Made by a program: the position numbers and the translations under genes
Assembly: GCA_026545765.1 (NCBI GenBank)
Contig: CM048842.1
Span: 48,617,431-48,681,430 of the forward strand
Origin: Plantago major
Lineage: Eukaryota > Streptophyta > Magnoliopsida > Lamiales > Plantaginaceae
Reading direction: 5' to 3'
Length of the DNA: 64,000 bases
Notes under the pieces: model-generated
The model's input: only the letters and a program-made list of their open reading frames with translations
Databases searched by the model: none
What the model was told of the DNA's origin: nothing
Shown: positions 11,421 through 24,700 of the stretch, piece after piece
How the letters are laid out: each line of letters begins with the position of its first letter
How positions within the stretch are numbered: position 1 is the first letter of the stretch

Positions 11421-13380
11421 TAGCAATCGTCGGAGTTCAAGTAAGATCTGGATCCATAGTATGAATGACTAGGATCTTGATATGTGCTTTGTATTCATAT
11501 ATGTTTGATTATATGATTATATTATGATGTGCATGATACTTGTTCATATGACATGGATATGTGATGAACGAGACGAGTATGTTGATGTTATGCTTGTTCT
11601 AGATTGAACTGATAACTGTCTCGCTTAATAATACATTTATCATAATTTCTAGTTTGATAGATTATGATGTTATGTACTATGAATTAACAATTAATGTGAT
11701 TGATCATCGATCCTAACCATAACCCAGACATTATGGACGTTATGGTGATCGGTTTCACCATTTACTAGGGTTTTAGAATTTTGGGATTATTACATACACC
11801 CCCGTTAGATAGCTCTTTCTCATCCAAGTCCTAGTTAGTTGAACAATTACATCAAATTCCATTAAGTTTGTTTTTTGTTGACCAACTTATAAGTTCAATC
11901 CAAACAAACAAGTTCTTAGTTCATTTTGCAACTATTTCTGTTTTAACTCATGTTTATCCAAATAATAAATATAAACTGACCAATGAAAAATAATTGAAAA
12001 CTGAAAAAGGATTGAAAAAATAAAAAATTACAAAAAATAAATAAATAACAGAATTTATCTAAAACATAAAAAATTCTAAAAAATAAATAAAAATAAAAAA
12101 TGGAAAACAATATCAATTAACCCATATTTTCAATTTTGTTTTTTTTTGTTTAATTTTAAATTATTTTCTTTTTATTTTTTTTCCCTTTCACCTTCATGGA
12201 AGCTCCGATCAGGAGCTTCTGTTGCAGGAAGTTGGAGCTTCCTGCCATGAAAGTTCATCCATGGAGTTTCCAAGAAAGTTAAATTAAAAATTGAAAAATT
12301 AATAAATATTATTATTTCAAATAAGAAGAACAATCATCATGATTGGACTAATCTCTCTCCATGCCTCCTAATCGTGCAAGAATGATTATGTTATTTTGAA
12401 ATTTTACAAAGTGTTAGAAAGTTTTGGGATTTTACAGGGACTTAATTGAGGTTTTTGAAAAGCGAAAGGACTATCCTTTAAGAATTAGATGATCCTTAGG
12501 GACTTGTACTGTAATTTAGAAGTTATTACTATTTACAGAAATGCCATCCACGCTTAAAAACAAGTATGAAGTTCTAGAAATTGTAAATTGTCCTTGAACC
12601 TTTTCAAGTTTTCATACACTATATATGTTTGACAGGTGAAAATTGAAATGCAACCTCCAAAATGTTTAAAAATCAAAATGTGACCCTCCTGGACATTTAC
12701 ATACAACCCCTAATTAAGGTATTTTAAAATACAAGTTAATTAATAAAAGGCTTAAATATAAATTATATGTAAGAATCCACATGTCATCAATAAGTTAAGG
12801 TTGTTTTGCTATAACTAAAAGTTGATAGTTAAGCAGGGATAAAAAGGCTTTTTTCCTGTTTTGATTCGGCAAAAATCAAATTTGTGCACTTAAATGTAAT
12901 TGATTTATATCGAACATGACTTGAATCTTATTGTTGATCTAACTGGTACCCAGGTGCAATTAGAACATCTAAAAGGGGTACTCTATAAATTCACCATTAA
13001 TTAACACTAATGTATGTCAAATATGTTTATTAAAATCAATGTAATTAGAATTTGAAGTCCACTTAATTAAATTTTAAGGCACCAAAAATAGATTTGACTT
13101 TTTTTAAGAGTTTCATAAAGCTAGCATTATATGTTAATACACCATCTAAAGTGACATGTTTATATAATAAACCCCTAGAAAAATAAATGACTTATTTGTG
13201 TTTATATAAAACACAAAGTCTCATAAGAAACGGTCTTTAGTTAATTTATCTAGAAACGCGACTGTTTTGCAATTTACTTACATATGTGTTTTTAACCTAT
13301 TTTTGCGGATCCTCTTGCGGATCCGGGTTAGTACCACTTTCATCACGGGTCAGGTTTATAAGGCTCTTTTCTTTCTTCCT
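11421..13380. other. AT-rich intergenic stretch with scattered repeat debris
   Basis: No gene is visible. Around 12195-12265 there are inverted words built on GGAAGCTCC/GGAGCTTC that also occur densely at 61855-62000. At about 13216-13262 a stretch resembles one arm of the foldback MITE at 63681-63916 (GTCTCATAAGAAACGGTC). Confidence 0.45.
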
Positions 13381-14457
13381 TTTTAGACAGTTTCTTCACC
13401 TGTCACTACTGTTCTCTCCCATTTTCTCTTATGCAACTGCTCTTTAGAGTGAGATCTTCCGCTCTCTGCTCAAATCATAGAAACTTGTTTGTAAGTGTTT
13501 TGTTATAGTTATCATTGTGTGATTTCGTTTATTTTTCAGATTTTTGTGTTCTAGGGTTTTGTTCGAGTGTTTTTTTTTCGCAATTTTTTTTTTGTAGTAT
13601 GAGGCGTAATAATGCTTGCATATGAATTGAGCAATGTTTTCATTCAAACTCCGACCTCAATCATTAACTTAGATATGAAAAAATAAGGTATACAACGTTT
13701 TTAAATTCTTTCGTATATGGCTATGTTCTCAACCATATTGTCCATGTTCTCTAGAATATGTCCTATGTTTTCATTCATAACCTGACAGTCATTTTATGCT
13801 CTGTTTTTTAGAATATTACCTTGAGTTTTGTTCTTTACTGTATTTTCCTATGATCTTACGTATATGCACTATCTTCTCACCAATATACTCTATGCTTAGC
13901 AATATCCACTATGTTTACGTATATGAACATCTTTTTTTTTTTTTTTTTTTGCAATGTAATCCATATTCTCTACCACTTAGCATATATGCATTTTATTTAT
14001 GCATAGTTGGTTTGGTTGAGAACTTAGTGGTTTTTTTTTTTTTTTTTTGCTTGTTGTGTTCTGTGAAACATAGTTAGTATCTATGCTTTTGAGAACATAG
14101 TTGTCATTGTTCTGTTGAGATCATAGATGTTTTATATTGAGATGTTAACTTTGTTTTTGTTGAGATCATAGTTTTTTTGGTTGAGAACATAGTAGTTTAT
14201 GTTGAGATCATAGGATGTTTTGCTTGAGAACATAGTTGTTTATGTTGAGATCATAGACTGTTTTCTTGAGAACATAGTGTCTTTGGTTGAGAACATAGTT
14301 GTGTATGTTGAGATCATAGATTTATTTTTTGCTTGAGAACATAGTTGTTTATGTTGTAATCATACCTTGTATTCTTTGAGAACATAGTTTTTGTTGAACA
14401 GAGTAGTTTTTTGTTCTTTATATCTTATGTCTCTTTTCCCTTTCTCTTCTTTCATTA

Positions 14458-14650
14458 GTGCCTGATGTAAAGAATGTTAAGAAGACTAGGGGCAACAAGA
14501 ATAATATTTTCAAGCCTGATGATGAGCGACTTAAGGTGAAGCCCGGTAGGAGGGGGAAGTCACAGCTTGTTGGGGTGGCTGTGAAGGGTAGTAAAGACAT
14601 AGCAAATCCTGCTAAGGAGGATTATGTACTCCCACCACTGATGAGGGCTA
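14458..14650 (+). pseudogene. Exon-like fragment, Lys/Arg-rich, unrecognised
   Basis: The piece follows a pyrimidine-rich acceptor (CTTTCATTAG). It encodes a basic segment beginning PDVKNVKKTRGNKNN and containing KVKPGRRGKSQ before running into the repeat words. Basic tails of this sort occur in transposase-derived proteins of the FAR1/MULE group, but no diagnostic motif is present. Both the family and coding status are unsure. Confidence 0.3.
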
Positions 14651-15077
14651 CAAATCCTGCTAAGGAGAATTATTCTCTTTCTTCAGTTTTATGGATTATG
14701 ATCTCAATATCAGTACCTATGATCTCAGTGTTATACACTATGATCTCATTATTATACGCCATGATCTCAGTGTTATATCTGCAGTGATACTTTTGTTCAG
14801 AACTAGGATCTCATTGTTATTCTATATGATATCATTATTATACATTATGTTCTCAGTGTTATGTCTGTTGTGATACTTTTGTTCCGAATTATGATCTCAA
14901 CATAAGAAGCTATGATCTCATTGTTATCTTGTATGATTTCAGTATTATACCATATGAACTCAATATAAATAAAAAGAACACAAACACAGTGATTAAGAAA
15001 AACATAATCTTTTATTGATAAAAGCATTCTACTGAATGTTGAATTATTACATAGATTGAAAACAGGAAAGTATGAGA

Positions 15078-15269
15078 TTACAACCGCTGCATTCCCTCCA
15101 CAAACTTGATAGCTTCAGTCATGTAGAGGTTCTCAAAAGAACCACCCCTACCACCTCCCATTGAATGGAGGTTGACAAGCTGGTTTCTCAACTGAGAAGC
15201 CCACATCAGACGTTGAGGGTGGCGAAGTTCAATCAGCTCTAGACGAGCTACAATGTCTGCAGCCCTCAT
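15078..15269 (-). pseudogene. Exon-like fragment, unrecognised, in repeat region
   Basis: The minus strand encodes about 63 residues with an amphipathic, helix-prone composition. Pieces include ADIVARLELIELRHPQRL and TEAIKFVEGMQRL, then a stop. Base composition is higher in GC than the surrounding repeat, which suggests former coding sequence. I do not recognise the family. It could be the end of a transposon-encoded protein on the minus strand, whose leader might be at 16010-16230. Confidence 0.3.
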
Positions 15270-16328
15270 CAGTGGTGGGTGGTGGGAGTGTTGAATCCTC
15301 CCTCAAACACTCTCTTATAACAGAGATCATAGCATTAGATGCAGAGAATATAGAAATTATGATAGAGATCATAATACTAGAGGCAGAGAACATAGCAATG
15401 ACAAATACAAATCATAGCATTAGTGGCAGAGAACATAGAAATTATAACAGAGATCATAGCATTAGATGCAGACAACATAGCAATTATGATAGAGATCATA
15501 ATACTAGAGGCAGAGAACATAGCAATAAAAAATACAGATCATAGCATTAGTGGCAGAGAACATAGAAATTATAATAGAGATCATAGCATTAGATGCAGAG
15601 AACATAACAATTATGATAGAGATCATAATACTAGAGGCAGAGAACATAGTGATAATAATAGAGATCATAGCAGTAGTGACAGAGAACATAGTGATTATAT
15701 TACAGATCATAGTTAGAACATAGTGATTATATTATGTTTGTAACAACTTTACATTGAGTTCGTAGTATAATTTTTACAGAACAAAAAGGCTGAAATCATA
15801 GCAGTATTGGAAGAGAACATGGACTTGTGGTTTGAATCACTGTAGGATCATCAATGTATGTAGTTGCAGAAGTCCGATTAAGCATCTATGAACAATAACG
15901 ATAAAAAATTTCAATTAAAATCGACGTAAACATGATGAAAAATAGCTCATCAACGTAACATGAAGAACGATGAAAAACAATCAGAAATCTCAAAACAAAT
16001 GTTCGAAATCAGATCTTACCTTTGTTCCAGCTCCAAATGAAGGTTTCTAGCTTAGATCTTCTCAGTTGACAGTTTTCGGAGCGATTTCCGATCAGAAACC
16101 GGCTTGATCGGAACTGTTTTGGTGGAGAGTTTTTAGAGAGAGAATTTTCGTATGAGCTGTTTTGAACATTTATGACGGCAGCTTGTGTGTTTTTCCGGGT
16201 TATAACGTTTATATATGGATCCATTTTCTCAATCTAGTAGTTGGCCCTTGGTTGGGTAGTATTTAGGAAGTAGTTTTTGTTTGTGGTCAATATGTAATAT
16301 ATATAAACTTTGTTTCTATGTCTCTATC

Positions 16329-17060
16329 TTTTTTTTTTTTTTTTTGAATCGGTAAAAATATTATTATAAAACTCGAAATGTTCACACGAGCATAAGAGAT
16401 GCTCGATATAATACAGATCCAGCACAAACATCGTGCTTAAAAATAATCCAAACCACCATTCTATTCCCATGGGGACTAAAAAATATATCAATAGCTTCTA
16501 AAAGCTTATCAAAACCGATGGAGTACAATAATTTCTCAAATCAACACTCATAACCTTTCTTGTCACTACCGAAAATGTCAACACCAAACACTGAATTCCT
16601 TTAAAATGTCAACACCAAACACTTCTTGGCACCATAGCTTGTTCCTCAATTATTTCCTACACCACTTCCAAAATAATCCGTCAAATCCTTTAACACATGT
16701 CTAACAAATTGCCACGCTCCTACACCCTATGCATATAAAATGCAAGTGGCAAGCAATTTAAAGCGTGGTCATAGACACCGAACTCCGTCAATTCCTTTAA
16801 CACATGTCTAACAAATTGCCAAGCTCCTACACCCTATGCATATTAAATGCAAGTGGCAAGCAATTTAAAGCGTGGTCATAGACACCGAGCTCGTCCCGAC
16901 TAGACACACCCCTACACCCAATACATTTAAGAAAACAAGAGGCAAGTAATTTAAGAGATGGTCATAGAATACGAAACATTGAGCACTACTAACCATACCC
17001 CTCCACTCTATGCCTACGAAGAGACAAGTGACAAGTAATTTAAGGCATGGTCACGACTCA
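16329..17060. repeat. Degenerate tandem repeat, 107-bp unit, preceded by poly(T)
   Basis: Two well-kept units (16679-16785 and 16786-16895) share CCTTTAACACATGTCTAACA, a CTCCTACACCCTATGCAT stretch and CAATTTAAAGCGTGGTCATA. Two more decayed and shorter units follow to about 17060. The block begins with a run of about 20 T at 16329, which could be the tail of a minus-strand retroposon. No coding sequence is apparent. Confidence 0.75.
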
Positions 17061-18122
17061 ATGAGCGCAAACCATTTCTATATTTCTATATAGAGGGTGT
17101 TTCTTAGAAAACTTACTCAAAAGGAAAAATCACTCTAAAAATATTTTTACAGCTTTTTTTGTTGTATTTTTCAAACATTATCATATAGATAAACCGTGCT
17201 ACACGTCGAAAAAGATAATCTAATTCATAAAAAAAAATCACCCAACGGGACGGCTAGGATTTTGCCTAGCCTCGCCCCTACTCGATAGATGGATGTGTTT
17301 TACAACCAATAGAAGATCAAAAAAAAAAAAAAAAAAAACTATTTCCAAGCTTATTGTTTCGAAAATGAAAATTAATTCAAATTAGTTTTGAGATCACAAA
17401 ATTTTTCATTCTCAGTAAACATCATAAATCAGCACAGGATCACAAACTTCAATATAAACCCACAATGAAAACTAGAAAGTTACAATAAACACCAGAATAT
17501 TAAGGTTGCAGGCAAAGATCTGGCAGTTAGATTGAATTGGTTCAAATCTATATATACAGAGTTACATTAAATATGACATGGAACATTTGAAGTAAGGTGC
17601 ATAAGCAAATAGTAAAGAATGGTTGTGAAAATAGATAATACTACTACTACAGCAGCTTGCAAGCTTGGTGTCATCTTCATTGACACAAAGTAAGCTTCCG
17701 GCAAATATGCAGAAAGTAATAAAAAAGACTCCATTTCCCAGACTACAAGCACATCACATACAGGCTGAGCACCTCAGCCAATACTTCCAGACATGCTAAC
17801 ACACATATTCCATGTTAACTATACAAAAGCAAACTTGTTCAAGGTGAAGTGAACTATATTGTATGAGAAGACCATAAAACTTATTATTGTACAAATCCAT
17901 TATACCCCATACGGAGTAGACTCAGGTGGGTAAATCATCAAGTACAGGTTCAATTATTGATACAACAATACCGAGTCACAGGGCTCAAAACGGAAGTAGT
18001 AATGAACTAATGATACATTCAGATAAAGGCCGCTTTGCGAGCATGTGATACAACAACTCAAGTACAGCTTAAAATTAAAGTCGATATGAGCCTATTCTTC
18101 TGGGATGCTGAAAGTTATCATT

Positions 18123-21100
18123 CTAGCGATTGGTGATGCCTCTCCTCTTCTTTGTACTGCTGGCTGAATGCCTGAAAACAATAACATAATCAAGTTAAAG
18201 TTCTGCAGTTCTGCTCATTCATGAATTAATGCACTTTGTGGTGGTAATATATATACACTTATGAGTCATCAGGACGATCTTTACTAGAGGATGACCTCTG
18301 CAGGCTCATGGATCGTCTGGAAGCCTGTACAAGCATAATTTAAAACTTCTCAAATTAAATATACATGTCGCATTCACAAGTATATAATCAGTAAGTAGAT
18401 CTTTGTTTGATAATATGATTAACCACTTGAACAGACTACAAGCTAGAAAAAATTTGTTTAAGACCAATACATATACATCACATAAGAAAATATATACTTA
18501 AGTATAAATCTTCATTCCATAAGTCTGTTTGCCATGCCATAACTGAACCTTGATAAAAAGAAAACACTCAAATACTTCCAATAATTAGCATCGTCAAGTA
18601 GCAACAGAAAAGAAATCCTCGCAGCCGTTATCCTGAAAAAATTCTTGACCGCAAATTTCCGACCTTTAAACTCGCAGTACTCAATCAATCGAAAAGCCAA
18701 TGTGCAGGTACATAAGCAATGAAACTAAAACTCAAAATCTAACTATGTAACAAGATTGATCCCGGGAACAAAAAGAAAACTGTTGTAATTCCAACCAGGG
18801 GCGCCCTAAAATGTCACTATAAAACTAAAGAATAACTTCATAACTAGGGCAGGGAAACATTTTAAGGCATTTTAGCTTTTCTAATAGTAGCACAAAAAAA
18901 ATACTTACAGAGAGATCTAATCTTCTGCTGCATTGAGCATGTGCTTCTAGATACTCTTCATATGTCTGCATAAATGACGTAAATGCACCAATCATCAAAA
19001 ATAAAAAATATACTTTTTTAGCAAGATAAATATTCATAGAAATTTCACTTAAAAACTGTCAAAAGAACTTTTCCACAAAAAGAAATGGAAGACTTGATGT
19101 GAATTCCATATATGGATGTAATATGACACTGAAAAGCTCAACGGCCAGGCAGTGCTATCTAACTGTTCCACCATGTCACAAAATTAGGAGGTTAAGCATT
19201 CTGCAGGCAGACGTAATAAGCAGGAACTCTTGAGGTCTGTGACACCGACTATTTTTTTTACACTGACATTATATTTTCTAGCATAAACATGATATCCGAG
19301 GCAATAACCCTATGCATGACAGCATGACTACCTCAACTAAAATCCTCAGCTTGTTTCATTATTTAGGTAGTTGGTACCTTATCAGTTTTCGCTCCTTTTC
19401 AGTGAAGTACGCATGATCTTATTTTAACAGAGGCATAGTAGAGTATGCATTATAACATAGGGAAATCCTGTAATTACAGATTATATGTATTCACAATAAC
19501 CAGAAGATAGTTATTCATTTTCTCCAAAAAGGTTAGCAGCCTTTATAAATTTTAGTCAATCAGCACAATGGCTTCATGGTCCCATACTTTTAAATGAACT
19601 CAAGTTCTAGTTTCAGAAGTAACAGGAATGATAAAATTATCTTCAGAAGAATTTTCTACAGTTACGGATATATAAACGGCTACAGGTTGGCATTTTCCTC
19701 AAGTAAAACTTATTCAGAAACAAATAATTTGAATACGCTTACTGAACTCAACCTCTAGTTTCAACAATAACAGGAATAAGAAAATATACTATGAAGTATT
19801 TCTTACTGATATGTACTGTACTATATAGTTGCACCTTGACACCTCAATGATAGGTTAATTTATTAGTTATCCTCAAGATTACTTGAACAAATCTAAGTAA
19901 AGAAAAAAAAGCACAGTATGAAACTAATACGGTAAATGGTCCATGAAAATCCGATTTTCCATTCTCCTTGCAGTAAGGGAGTAATGCATCTGCATTTGTA
20001 TTACTTACGTTACGTAGGGAGACAAATGTCAGTTTGGAGATCAATTTCTTTGCTTATAGGTTTCCGTTTAGTTGATGAATGGCAAAATAGTCCATACGCC
20101 AGGCGAAGGAGGTTAACTGATCTTTTCAAGGACAACATGCATTATGGGTCATTGAACTACTCAAATATCATGTCTAGCTGTCTAATAAAATTAAAATAAA
20201 ACAAAAAGACAGAAGCAGCAATGAACTTCTTGAAAACCAGAAGTCACAGGCAGAGCAAGAGCTGATTCGATGGGCAAGTGTTATAGTAACAATAAGAGAG
20301 GAAGATGCTATAGACAAATGAGGTAATGAAACTAAACCCACAATTTAATTGCATAAAGGGCATCAAATTTAATTGCCATAAACTATACCCATTACCCACA
20401 ATTTCATTCAACAGTCAAAAAATTTGTTATGTAGTGTCAAAGCTATAAAGAGCATCAAATTCAATGATAACAGTTATGTAAACCTAGGAGTTATTTCATG
20501 AGTAAAGCTTAAGATGAGGCACCAACCATATCCAATATATCATCCTCAGTGAATGTGGCAGCAAGGGAGCTCCCTTCTGCTGACAAACCCCAACTATCAA
20601 CATGAGAAGAGTACTTCATCCTCTTGGCTGGCCTTCCATCTACTCGACTGGATTTAGATTGTTTCACTTTTGATGTTGCAGGAAAAATTGAGGAGTTATT
20701 TATGGCACTAGTTCTCTGGTATGGAAAATTAAATGGGCTTGCTCCAATCTGATGTTGATATAGTAAAGATGGATACATGAGATGTCCCATGTGATCAGAA
20801 GGTACATAGAAATCTCTATCTTTGATGGAACGGTGTGGCTCAATGTAAGGTCCTCTCTTAGGAAAATTATTCCCAGATACGTCATCCCTTCATTAAAGAT
20901 ATTCTTCAGAAAGAGAATAATACAATAAAAGTATGCATCAACAAATTACAGAATGTAGCAATATATTCCTCTATTATCAACTAAGCACATACCTGTTCAC
21001 ATTAACATCTATACCCTCTCCACCATCAAGAAGTTCACAGAGAGCTTCACCAATATCCTGTGGCAACTCCTGAGGAATAAGTGACTTTGTCTTAGTATAG

Positions 21101-21762
21101 TTATTATTGGAGACCATGTTGATAGATTCTACACAAGCTAGGTAGCAATACCTGACAATCCCTGCTAATTTTTACAGGTCTGAAGTCATTCCAAGGATTT
21201 TTAAGATGGAGAGTCTTCAGAAAGGGCAAGTCACATAGGCGTAGCCATTTCACTTTGAAACTACGTCCCCAGGGATTATTCTTGCCACTTCCTTGACTCC
21301 AAATGTGATCCTTTCTCCATCCAACCGAAGACAACATTTGAGCATATCCTTGGAAGAAACCACTCGTGTTGACACTAAATATAAGAATTACCTTGCCAGA
21401 ATTCTGCATAATAACTTAAGTTGTATCATTTATGTTCTTATGTCTTGTAAAAAAGCCTTCTTAACAAGGTAAAATCAATATAACACTAAAGAAGTCAAAT
21501 ATAGTTCTCTAAGAATACACACTTATAAAATACATGATCCCCCATAATATTGCTAAGAATCTTATTGCATGATAAACAAAAATAGAGATGTTACTTGAAA
21601 GGCTTCTTGAAGAATAGGCTCATTCATAACTTGGGTCGCCCAAATTCCATTCTTTACTGATAACTGGATATTCTGATGATTCAAGCTCTTGATGATGAAA
21701 TATCTTGTATTATTTGATGCATTCTTCATTTCACGTGTTGTTTCCAACCGGTCACAAGATTG
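18123..21762 (-). pseudogene. YTH-domain RNA-binding protein, YTHDC1-type (copy 2, last intron donor lost)
   Basis: The exons on the minus strand are 21595-about 21762, 21152-21403, 20993-21069, 20527-20887, 18909-18965, 18263-18324 and 18123-18171. Their lengths match copy 1 except for the last exon, and the YTH domain with its three Trp positions is complete and open. The donor of the last intron reads ATAAGT where copy 1 has GTAAGT (18261-18262). Reading through it meets a TAA at once, so a transcript would lose the last 15 or so residues. The last exon also differs from copy 1 by two bases, changing its ending. Upstream, the exon-like extension to about 21830 holds an in-frame TAG in the YTH frame, so the start is unclear. 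The RNA-binding domain could still be made if transcribed. Confidence 0.7.
20061..20155 (+). pseudogene. Isolated exon-like fragment, second copy, opposite strand to YTH
   Basis: This is the counterpart of 6831-6925. The open stretch begins after TTGCTTATAG and encodes pieces VDEWQNSPYAR and DLFKDNMHYG. The substitutions relative to the first copy (for example Ser to Arg, and Ile-Glu to Thr-Asp) do not introduce a stop. The family is unrecognised. Confidence 0.4.
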
Positions 21763-21765
21763 AAC

Positions 21766-24700
21766 TTGTCTTCTGCTCCTGAGCGACAGGCTTCCTCGGC
21801 AGATCTACCACTTGGAATTGCTGCCATCAAGAGATGTCATTAGTAAGTCATTCAATGTTACAGCAAACTATTGTAAAAAAATGATCAATTTCAAACATGA
21901 AGGACCATGATCATCACTATTATCTATATTCTAATATGCATCACCACATGTTACTTGAAACCTTACTGACACTGACCAGGTTGGAAACAATTACCACAAG
22001 TATTTATCCACATCCAAAAATGCATCACATGACAATTGACCCATCACGGGAGAATTAACTTCCAACAGAGTAATATCATGTCCCAATTGCATTACATCAC
22101 AAATATTAGTGACAAATATTAGTATATCACGCTGTCTAATGTATATTCTTACAAGCTGTGACTATTATAATATTAGGAAAAAACCTACAGAAAGCTTTTA
22201 TCTATATATTCCAAATGAACTGTAGTACTCTCTCCGCCCCAGACTAGATGGCACATTCAACTTTTGAATATTTAATAAAGTAATATTAAGAAGGTTTACG
22301 AAATGTACTTTCATAATATAATTTTATTAATATTTTATCTGTATTTTTTAAGAATAATTCCGGGACAAAGACAACCTCAAAAAATCAAAAGTCAAATGTG
22401 ACATTTGGCCTAGGTCAAAGGAGTACATTTAATTAGCCAACAATTCAATCATGAAAGGAAGGCCCAAGGGAGCCTTAATTATTATTGATGGAGTTAAACT
22501 TATAGGAGAATAGATCTAACATTGACATGTATACATCTGGTGATGAATTATCTACCCAACACATCACAGAAGGTTTCTATTGCATATGAAGATTTACCTG
22601 CAGATTCTATTTGATATCTATACTCTATAGCTAGGGCTGTCAAAATGGGTGAAAACTGATTTAACTATCCATAGATTCCATACCCAACTAGATGAAAACT
22701 ATCTATACTTATCAACTAATAAATGGGCCTAACTGGGTCTTACCTATTACTACCCTAAAATTTAATAGGTATATACTATTAGTTGAATAGGTAACTAATA
22801 TTTTATCCAAAAAACAAAAACGCTGTGAAGAACAGAACCAAACATACATAACATCAGCACATAAACTATTGAACGGCAGGACTTGAGTGATCGCCAGATT
22901 TGTAGTCGCACCAGTTAACTAAATACAAAACCCCAATATCACATTCCCAATTGAAAAAATGGACCGAGTTCCCAAATTACAATCCATTCAAATCATTTTG
23001 ACTGCATCAAATTCTTTTTGAAAGAATCATCACAAATTAATAATGATATCAATTTTGGAACTAGAGTTTTCTGATGCCTTCTATATCTAGTCAATCAAAG
23101 AAGGTAATTGAAACACAAAACAGTTTTAGTGTACATACGTGAGTGATATAACAAAGGATCTAATAACCAGAAACTCGAACATATATAAAAAAATTAAAAA
23201 AAAAATTCATCATTAGTGTAGAATTAGTTTACTAACGATACGATACATACATGGTAGGATGGAGTACAAGAGTGAGACCCAGGCACGATGAAAGACGTTC
23301 TCCAGAATTTCAATAAACTTCTGCTGAGCCGTTTTGTGATTTTTGTAGTGATTTTTTGACGAAATGGGAGGCTTTAGTGATTATTGTATGAATCTTGCTT
23401 TTTTGGCAAAAATTTATAATTTCAACTTTTTTAGTACAAATGTATTATTAAATTTGGATTATTAGCACTTTTATAGTAAATTCGTAATTTTATACTTCGA
23501 AATCAACAAATATAAAAGATTAAAAAAAGTTTCGAATAGGTAATAATTATTTTGACTTTCTAACTTCAAATGAATTGTAAATATTTAATTAGGTTTCCCC
23601 AAAACATTTAACACCCACCACCAATTATAAATGGGTCATAGGTGTAATATAGTGGGTAGTAAGTAATGGGTGTAAGCCTACAACATAAAAACTATAGTTC
23701 ACAAAAGCCCAAAATGACACCCCTATCTATAGTTAGGTTAGATATTACATATCATGGGTAAATATTTTTGGGTTTTTTTACGTGACAATCAAAAAATACC
23801 AGGACTTTTTACCAAAAAAAGTAAAAAACACTACCCATACCTTTTCATTTACCAATCCATGTACTTGCTTACCAATAGATCCAATTTTGCCTGGGCAGGG
23901 AAACTTTTGCAAATTATAGTATAGGCTCATATACTTTGGTAAAATGAAAAAAAATGCTCCCAAGCACGTGACCATCATCGGGATCAAACTGTAGAGATCA
24001 ATAAAACAATGGCTCCAATTTTCTCACAGTCTCCTACATTCACAAACCTTCCAGAAAATAAGTTGATCCTTTCCTGCTCAATTTTGGAAGACTAAAGGAC
24101 CCCAACTAATTTCGAAATATAATTATTCAATGGACACCCGTTAAGAAGAAATCCATGGCGTCCAGCAAATTTGCACTTCATTTAGGAATCTACAGAAGCC
24201 CTTCTTATACAATCAACATATTCAACACTAGCTAAACTGCAAAAATTGCCATTATTCTCTTCTCAGCATTCTTATAGTGATCAGACAAAGCTCAGCAACA
24301 GGCTTAACCAGTTTCGCAAAAGGAGGGTACGAGCAGTGTTGTGAATCGCGTATCGTCGCGCCAGGCCCAAAAAAACCGGGATCGCAGTTGCGGCCAAATA
24401 GTGAAGTAAAAAAAAATGCAAATTTTATAGAATGATCATATAAGTACTTGGTAAGTCATATATTACTCATAGTCTCATAATATTACTTATAAATAGTCTA
24501 GAGCAAGCACAGTCTAAGGAAAGCATTCTATAAAACCCACAAAAAAAATTCACTGAAACGCGTACCGGCGCGATATCGGAACGCTTTCCCACGACAGCGG
24601 GCGTGGCAGCCAGCTATACTAATGTTCCCGCTACATAGTGGGCACATGGTTACGCGGCGTGATCAACAACACTGCTAGGAGCGCTATGCGTCGAGGGAGG

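Larger units (their letters stand above)
13380..16230. repeat. Compound repeat region of GAGAACATAG / GAGATCATAG words in both orientations
   Basis: Four blocks are made of degenerate ten-base words. The complement CTATGTTCTC dominates 13720-13930. GAGAACATAG alternates with GAGATCATAG at 14090-14400. The complement CTATGATCTCA occurs at 14690-14960, and the forward words return at 15320-15720. The last block has a higher-order unit of 127 bases, with AGAGATCATAGCATTAGATG at 15322, 15449 and 15576. Because 127 is not a multiple of three, the open frames across it are not a protein repeat. Between the blocks lie two exon-like pieces (14458-14600 plus, 15078-15269 minus). The ends look like promoter and leader sequences facing inwards. 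It may be an unclassified transposon; no terminal repeats were identified. Confidence 0.7.
17595..21765 (-). repeat. Segmental duplication, copy 2 (partner 4310-8515)
   Basis: The stretch is collinear with 4310-8515 at high similarity in exons and introns. The two copies are about 13.3 kb apart in direct orientation, consistent with a tandem duplication whose spacer later filled with repeats. Copy 2 continues past the common edge into about 65 bases of GC-richer, exon-like sequence absent from copy 1. Confidence 0.9.

Noticed and set aside
15272..15716. Open frames of 90-97 codons with Glu/Ile or His/Asn/Arg repeats
   Set aside because: The 127-bp repeat unit rotates through frames, so a repeated protein is not being kept.
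15322..15720. CRISPR-like array
   Set aside because: The repeats are degenerate plant repeats with no unique spacers and no cas genes; the window is plant nuclear DNA.
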